NCBI RefSeq assembly: GCF_905475465.1
Contig: NC_062256.1
Location: 877,662 to 941,661 of the forward strand
Origin: Pieris napi
Lineage: Eukaryota; Arthropoda; Insecta; Lepidoptera; Pieridae
Direction: 5' to 3'
DNA: 64,000 bases
The notes under the pieces are model-generated. The model searched no databases, had not been told where the DNA came from, and saw nothing but the letters and a program-made list of their open reading frames with translations. Positions 57,191 to 64,000 of this stretch are shown one piece after another. Numbering within the stretch: the stretch's first letter is position 1; the number at the start of each line of letters is the position of its first letter. A program made the translations under genes and the position numbers.

Positions 57191-57914
57191 GGGTCGATTC
57201 GACCAAACAAGAGTAAATCTTAATCTTAGAATAAATCGTCAGTTAATCGAGAGTAAATCAATTTTACGTTTTACCAACTACAAATTCTAAGAATAGTGGG
57301 CTTATTCGGGAATAGCTACTATACCGCCGTTACGCACGGAATAACAGCTATTCCTAGAATAATTAAATGGCGTCAGTCAGTCCAATCAGCTGATTTCTGT
57401 CATTTCACAAATATGTATTCTGTGTTTTAATTTCAAGTCAACGCAACGCACTAAATTAATAGTCTAGTATTGTATAATGAAACGTTTAAACAATTTATTA
57501 TTTATTTATTTGTTTTTAGATTTTTTATTTTCTATAATATTAGAATGAAATTCAACTGGGCTCAACAGAAGTTCCTTTTTAGACGAAAGCCTCAAACAAA
57601 CAAGAAATAAAAACTTTTTGTTGTCGTTTGACACCTGTTAAAAGCTACTTTTTCACACTATAATACGGCAAAATCGAGTTGACATGATGTATGCTCTTAC
57701 ACTGTCCCATTGTAGAACAACATTTATTTGCCGAGTTTTATTTTCGTTCACCATTCTCTTGCTATTCGCGTATTGTTATTCCTACTTCCTAGCACAATTA
57801 TACTATCGATTACGTGGACAAACGACTATGGATTTACTCGAGATTAAAATCATGGAATAGATTATTCTTGGTATAGTTACTCGAGTATAAATTGAAGTTA
57901 TGTCGAATCGACCC
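57191..57914. mobile_element. 724-bp MITE, TAA target duplication, PIF/Harbinger-like
   Basis: Ends are GGGTCGATTCGAC and its inverse (13 bp), flanked by TAA at 57188-57190 and 57915-57917. The paralogous duplicate near 63596 lacks the insert and has a single TAA, which fixes both boundaries. A 3-bp TAA/TTA target suggests PIF/Harbinger. No transposase frame is seen. Confidence 0.82.
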
Positions 57915-58104
57915 TAAATTGTATACAAAAACATAATTAATAATACTTCCTTTGGAGTAGAGACTCTTTGGGCCGTTGTTTCAAGTACACGGGGTTTATG
58001 ACTAATTAGGTTAAGAAAATTGTAAATACTGTCCATTAAACACTGATGAAACGAGAGATGACCAGTTGTTGTGGTGGCTTTATATTATATATTTTACAAG
58101 CAGA

Positions 58105-58445
58105 CCGGCCAAGCGCTGCTGTGGCTAAGGTTTTTGTTATAAATGTATTACTTACATAGTAGTAAACTATGCAAGGGAAACGGTAGGAGAACACCAGTCA
58201 TGGGGACCACCATGCTTTTTTGGTGGTGATGCCATTAAATTGTAGCTTATGTGAAACGTTGGTACTTTCAACACAGCGCCATCTGTTAGAATTGTGACTA
58301 TCAAATAATAAACAAATATTTTGCAATAAAATAATATTGTGGCTATAAATTGAGATGTAAGCTATCCTATCTTTTAAGTTGGTTCAGTAGTTTAGGAGTC
58401 CATAGCGGACAAACAACGTGACGCGTAATTTATATATATTAAGAT
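58105..58445 (-). mobile_element. Helitron-like element, family 2, left duplicate
   Basis: Mirror of the family-2 copies. The same element at the same relative place occurs at 63760 in the right duplicate, so it was inserted before the duplication. Confidence 0.62.
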
Positions 58446-60109
58446 TAACAGGACTCCCGCCTCCGTTATATAAACTCGTAGATAAGAAGATTCAGAGAAA
58501 CACTCAACCGAAACATTGTAACAAAGCCCATACAACATCAAACAATGTTATTCAAGAGGAAGAATGATATCATTTATAAATTCCAATACAGAAATAGCGT
58601 CATGATCGTAGAACAATGGCGGATTTGAAAAAATCCAAAATCAACTTTTTATCATATTTGGATACTACATTGACTAAATATTACGGCTACATACCGACCA
58701 TGTGTTTTACATTTCAAAGTAATCAGTCGGTAAAGTGACGGATTTGATAGACGCTCATAGAAGCATGTGATTTTTCTAGAAAACGAAACTAATTCAATGT
58801 TATTATTTTTATATTGTTTCAATACAAACTCTTTTGTTTGCTTGTATGCCAATTTTCATAATAACAGAATATGAATTAAAAGAGTTTTGACAAAAAACTA
58901 ACATAATAATTTGAAATGGCTGTCCTGTGCACAGGTGGTAATGGAAGATTTAAGTTGGCGCCTGGTAATTGGTATATATAATATATAGATAGTACCGGTG
59001 AACCCAGAGCTGGTGCATAGCTCGCTCAACGAAAAAGTATCGCAAAACAGCGAGGAAATGCTGCCAGCATTAAAGGTAAACTGCCACACGGGCTAACGTG
59101 TCCACACAAGTAGCATCCCATACCAAAGTCTGTCCCATCACCCAAGGAATCAAAGATATCTCGTCCGGCCGCGTGCCATCGTCTCTATTAAAGACAATTA
59201 AAGTAAATAGACAAATCAATGCTAAAATAGCCGTAACTCTCGTGGTAATTACAAATTTTGACGATGGATGTCAGAAGCTGTATTAAAATAACAAATATTA
59301 ACCTAATCATTCGAATGTTTAGAAAACAGCCGCGAGATGTCGCTTTAAAAATCTTTCCTACGGCCTGTTGCCAGAGCGAGGTTGCCAATCTTTGAATAAC
59401 GACTACAACATGCAAGTGCGGCAACGCCGCAAATGTACCTAATACCTATAAGATGCGAACACTTAAAAGTTAAAGATTTATTGAATTATTCAAAAGCAAG
59501 AGACCCAACAATGACGTAGGATATTGCAATTATTGGTAATAAAATGGGAATACTATTATCATTATTATAACTCATATTATTACATTACTTTGTATTCTCC
59601 TAGATTTTGGGCTGAAATAACAATATTATTGGTAAATAAATTGATACATATTATTGAAATTGCGAGGAAAATTCGATTTGGAAAAAAAAAATTATTCGTT
59701 AAAACATGTTTTCTGTGTTCTTATTTATTTATTTAAGTTTTTATTAGATATATAATAACTTAAAGAAAAGCTGCACCAAACAAAAATATCTAAAATTATT
59801 GATTTGCGCTGCTTCTATAAACTAACCGGCAATTTGGTTATTTTGCTACATTAGTTTAATTGACAATTAATACTAATAATTTTGACTTTTTAAAGTTTAT
59901 AAAAATTACCATCCGAAATTTAATAAATTTACAAAATCTTATTTACAGAAAGAAGCTTTGCAATGATTTAATCTTGAACTTTTCCCTGAATTTAATAATA
60001 TCAAGGATTTCTTCTTATTAGTTGCGCCATCACAATTATAGCCAGAAGCATTTTGGGAATATTTATTTTTATATAAATATTGGTGGTCTATTACTATAAT
60101 TTAATTGTT
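58446..60109. other. intergenic, no gene recognised
   Basis: Space between the distal left duplicate and the right exonuclease copy. Short open frames only, none with a family signature. Confidence 0.5.
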
Positions 60110-60630
60110 TAATGAAGACGAATAATATAAAATATTTAAATTTCGAAATGCTCAAAGTGAGTTTTCTTAGTTTCACTCAGGGTTGGCATTATTAAATGGT
60201 TATAAAATGAAAATAATTAATATCTTGGGAGTCCTAAATGGCTAGACATCAAATACAGTTGAAACTATGCTATTTTTTAACTCTTATTGGCATTTTCATT
60301 AAAATAAATAAAAATGTGCGTGTACTAGTGTACAGTGTACACACGTAAGAAGTGAAATTCTTTATGACCTTATAACTTATTTTTCGAAAAATTATCTATA
60401 TGCAACTTTACAGAAATTGGTTAAATAAAGTTAAATTAAAAGGAAAATGTAAATAGTATTTGAGTAATCTGTAATGGTATGTGTGAAGAGTTAATGTAAT
60501 TTGTTAAATAAATGAATGAAATATTACGAAAAAGTTGTTTGAAAGAACCAGATACCTACCAAAATATATCAAATACATCCTACAGGACAAGGTGGGAGAT
60601 AGCGGAATAAAAACTTTTTCAATTAATGCG

Positions 60631-60636
60631 TTTATT
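60631..60636 (-). terminator. polyadenylation signal AATAAA of the intact exonuclease gene
   Basis: AATAAA on the minus strand about 75 nt past the stop. The matching position in the duplicate gene carries the same hexamer, which supports function. Confidence 0.55.
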
Positions 60637-60710
60637 TTACGAAACTTTACGGAATAGAAACTATTAAATTGTACTTGTGTAAAATGCTAATTAATCTTTG
60701 ACATAAATAA

Positions 60711-61459
60711 TTAAAAGCGATCTTTGTTATAAATCCTCATCACAGCTTTCGCATCTTCAACAGAGTCATGTGGTCCATTTTGAATGGACAAGCGAAGCTC
60801 TTGTTGAGCCAATTTCTTAAGCGACTGTTTCTGGCCAGATATCTGAAAAAGAAATCGATAATGAAATTGCGTCATCTAAACGCCGTACTGAAATTGGTTA
60901 AGAGAGATAATTAGGTACATATTATAACAGCCTTTACGCGTCAATTTCATTGAAAAATTAACCAACAGAACCTCTTAGAATTGTCAATATTTCATAGACA
61001 GATTGAAGCAAAAACAAGAAACGAAAATTGTGTTTTCTGCAAAATACGCCAATCGAAACACGATTATGAAATTGTAATATAATAACTAATTGTTGTACTT
61101 TTTCTGAAATAAATAATGGCACTTACTTGGTAACGCTGATAGGTCGCCACGTCCTTGACTTCAGAATGCGATATTCCTAAAGCTTCGAGGTCTTTTTCCA
61201 CATCATACCCCACAAGCACATGCCCGTTGATGATGCTCTTCAAACGACGGACTACCTCATCTTTCGGTTTAGCTTCAGTTTCGTAGCCGCGTTTAATCCC
61301 GGATATCGAGGTCCGGTAGTCGGCTACATTACGAGTAGGTTTAATATACTCATCCAGAACAGTTTCTAAAGCTTCATCCACGAGGGACACTCTAGCAACC
61401 ATGCTTTTACCCAAATCATTTTCAACCATCTCACAATCGATAGCGTAGAAACGAACCAT
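60711..61459 (-). CDS. DEDDh 3'-5' exonuclease, REXO4/ISG20-like, complete
   Basis: Two exons on the minus strand: 61459-61127 (111 codons) and 60842-60711 (43 codons plus TAA), joined in phase 0 across a 284-bp GT-AG intron; 154 residues. It opens with YAIDCEMVE (Exo I, D8 and E10), has VARVSLVDE and YIKPTRNVADYRTSISGI, Exo II at VLVGYDVEKDLEALG (D90), and Exo III HDSVEDAKAVMRIY (H136, D141). All five DEDDh residues are present. Such enzymes trim RNA 3' ends (REXO4 in rRNA processing, ISG20 on ssRNA). The protein is nearly the bare catalytic domain, shorter than REXO4 and close to ISG20. No signal peptide or membrane segment. A diverged duplicate lies at 52646-53316. The substrate cannot be told from sequence. 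Confidence 0.9.
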
Positions 61460-61934
61460 TTTAAGTTGAATACAGAGAACTTTTAGCTAAGCTTTAAACG
61501 CAAGATGCTGGAGTACCGAGTAAGTAACGAAAATGTGCGCTTTAACTTTCAAGTATTTATAACAAATTTTTGATAACTCAGCGATCAAGCGCTGTGTGGC
61601 CGTTGAATAAACCGCTTCATTATTTCGTTCAAAGCTTTAAGAGATTTATAGAATATTATGGTGGTAAACTATATACTTATCTCAATTAAACAAACAAATA
61701 TGAATTAAGATTGAAGAGGTAACTATTAACATATGAAATTTGTTAAATTAGTTAACGAAGTCTATATGAACACCAAAACACATCATAAAGCGCTTACATA
61801 TATTAGATGTAGCTAAACAGTGTTGCCCGAAAATATTATGCACCAAAAAAATAGCAAAAACAAAATGAAAATAAAATTAATAATTAAAACGAAATATAAA
61901 AAAATATACTTGTCTTAGAATATAAATAAAATTT

Positions 61935-62135
61935 AATCAGTGGCGCTACATTATTTTAAGGTCTGGGCCTCAGATTTATGTATCTGTTTCATGATTGTCA
62001 ATCTAATAAATGATCGGCATCTTGTGCCTGACATACGGCGTCGACTTTTTGGGTCTAAGTTAAGCCGGCTTCCACACGATGTTTTCCTTCACCGCCGTTC
62101 GAGCGAATGTAGAAAGAAAGTCCATTGGTGCACAG
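61935..62135 (-). mobile_element. tRNA-derived SINE, inverted, 5'-truncated
   Basis: Reverse complement of the SINE body: CTTCACCGCCGTTCGAGCGA and AAGTCCATTGGTGCACAG are visible; the tRNA head is largely missing. Confidence 0.72.
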
Positions 62136-62819
62136 TCGGGTGGATTGCCTTCAATGATTTCTATTTCCATTGATTTCTATTGAATTTTGATAAAAAAACA
62201 AAAACATAATTTAATGATTGTCCCATTGTGGTTTTTTTCATAATTTGGAAATAATATAGGCCGGCTTTAATAGATAATGAATTTTGCGAAATCGATCTAT
62301 TAGTTTTTAGTTTATTAATTAAAAATATCCCTCTTATATTGCTTAAAACTGATATCGGTGCAGAAAATTATAAGTCAGCAATATTTTGGTCAATTAAAAA
62401 CGGTATTTCTCAACCTAAGCTAGCAACACTAATTTCTAGCTGTTTTTGTTCTTTATGATTACGGGGAAGCTCCACATATAAAGTTTTTAAAACTGTTGGT
62501 AAGAATAACGATTTTGTATATTCAAATTTAAACCTTCTTACTTCAATTGTCTTTATTCGGAAGAGGTAACTCATATGCTGGATTTGGGAGTAATTTTCAG
62601 GTTTTGCTTAGCACTCAAATTATATCATAGAATTTAGGTTCTGTTAGAAGAAATAGTCAAGTTTCTTATTATATTGGAATATTAGAGGGATACTGTTCAC
62701 CAATCCGTAATCCCTAAACATCTAAAAACCTTACACTATTATGATATGAGTGTAACATTATTAATATTCATTTGATAATAAAATAGTATATTTTAATAAT
62801 GTGATAAAACAATCTAAGA

Positions 62820-64000
62820 TTTCACTATGTTATGTAATACATAGGTATATAACTTCTATGTAAAATTTAAGACAAATTTGCACGCTATTATGTGAGGCAG
62901 AATATGCAAAGTTTAGCTTGTAAATTATAATTTTGTACCATATTCTTGCAAATAAATTATTATTATTATGTTTGGTAACTGTTCACTTAAGCTTAGGATC
63001 GATTCATGATCGTCGTAGACTGTTGCACACGGGCCTTACCCAAGTGAACACAGTTTTTAATGGGTTATTATCTTGTAAAAATTTGCGAGTTTTTCTTTTC
63101 GAAACTTCTTTTTGAAGGATGATATAAATGGCCTTTTGGAGGTTTAACAATTTGATAGCTTCGTGTAACTGTTTTGGGGTTATTCCGATGATGGACAATT
63201 ATAGGGACTACTGATACTTTTTTAAGGGTACCAATCATTTTAATTGAATTTTTTTTGATCTGTATAATGCTATTGAGCTATTGTTTCTTGTAAGTAGATG
63301 TTGGGTATGGCGATATCTATTAAATGTGCTGTTTTATTGACTTAATAAGTTTTATATCTGGTCTATTGTAATGAATTCCTTTTTCTGTTGATATCGCTCT
63401 ATCAAAGTACAACTTATGAGTATGAATTTCTAGAATTATTATTATTAGGGCCTGGCCAAGGCGGAGGCGTGTCAGTGCTTAGACCTGAAGCAAGCTGTGT
63501 CAGCCTGCAATTGGGTACCTTTTAATGTGCAAAGTATTTTTATATATGTAAGATAAGATATGTAAGATCTGTTGGCTGACCTTTATTAAATATATACATT
63601 AAATTGTATACAAAAACATAATTTATAATACTTCCTTTGGAGACTCTTTGGGCCGTTGTTTCAAGTACACGGTTTATGACTAATTAGGTTAAGAAAATTG
63701 TAAAAACACTGATGAAACGAGAGATGACCAGTTGTTGTGGTGGCTTTATATTATATATTTAACTAGCAGAACAGCCAAGCGTTGTTGTGGCTAAGGTTTT
63801 TGTTATAAATGTATTACTTACATAGTAAACTATGCAAGGGAAACGGTAGGAGAACACCAGTCATGGAGTCCACCCTGCTTTTTTGGTGGGTAATGGGTAG
63901 ATATGCCATTAAATTGTACCTTATGTGAAACGTTGGTACTTTCAACACAGCACCATCTGTTAGAATTGTGACTATTAAATAATAAACAAATATTTTGCAA
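62820..64000. repeat. tandem segmental duplication, right copy (distal part, runs off the window)
   Basis: Partner of 56530-58445 in the same order after the exonuclease copy, so the duplicated unit is at least about 8 kb. Homology continues to the last base of the window. It preserves the empty site (TACATTAAATTG at about 63596) of the MITE present in the left copy. Confidence 0.7.
63760..64000 (-). mobile_element. Helitron-like element, family 2, right duplicate, cut by window end
   Basis: Duplicate of 58105-58445; the window ends inside it. Confidence 0.6.

Larger units (their letters stand above)
56530..58445. repeat. tandem segmental duplication, left copy (distal part)
   Basis: Homologous to 62930-64000: both contain GGGCCTGGCCAAGGCGGAGG, the same AT-rich flanks and the same Helitron-like element at their right. 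The left copy has an extra 724-bp MITE at 57191-57914. No coding function is seen. Confidence 0.75.
60110..61640. repeat. tandem segmental duplication, right copy (exonuclease part)
   Basis: Partner of 50440-53460, in the same orientation. It contains the intact exonuclease gene. A fragment of the VMITE family (about 60310-60440) is present here but absent in the left copy. Confidence 0.75.

Overview
The window looks like nuclear DNA from a lepidopteran insect (moth or butterfly). It is AT-rich, genes are split by many GT-AG introns, and introns and intergenic DNA are crowded with repeats typical of Lepidoptera: short Helitron-like elements ending in CTAGT-type termini, a tRNA-derived SINE, LINE 3' tails and many terminal-inverted-repeat (TIR) MITEs. 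The order and species assignment is inference from the repeats and from the proteins.

Positions 1972-46488 (+ strand) hold one complete large gene, Dicer-1 (Dcr-1). I could follow 41 coding exons; every junction is GT-AG, all phases agree, and the coding sum is 7896 nt including the stop, giving a predicted 2631-residue protein. Order: degenerate helicase-like region (exons 1-10), dimerisation domain (12-13), platform and PAZ (16-21), charged linker (22-29), RNase IIIa (30-33), spacer (34-35), RNase IIIb (36-40) and C-terminal dsRBD (41). Both RNase III centres keep their acidic residues. Four exons (4, 7, 11, 29) carry long, low-complexity Asn/Asp/Glu/Lys/Ser-rich inserts. The introns are mostly repeat debris, including a hAT-like element nested in a TA-flanked MITE.

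Positions 46489-50430 are intergenic: a hAT-like element just past the Dcr-1 stop, a dead LINE C-terminus split by a GC-rich hAT-like MITE, and a 21-bp tandem repeat.

From about 50440 to the end the DNA is a tandem segmental duplication. Each copy carries a small two-exon minus-strand gene for a DEDDh 3'-5' exonuclease of the REXO4/ISG20 type. The copy at 60711-61459 keeps all catalytic residues (154 aa). The copy at 52646-53316 stays open (124 aa) but has lost two catalytic aspartates and about 29 codons. Between them lie two inverted PIF/Harbinger-like elements, one of which split an old LINE reverse-transcriptase frame at a TTAA site, and a further 724-bp MITE whose empty site is preserved in the second duplicate.

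Dicer-1 makes microRNAs in insects; the exonucleases are probably RNA-processing enzymes. Their adjacency may be coincidental. No tRNA, rRNA, CRISPR or viral gene was recognised.
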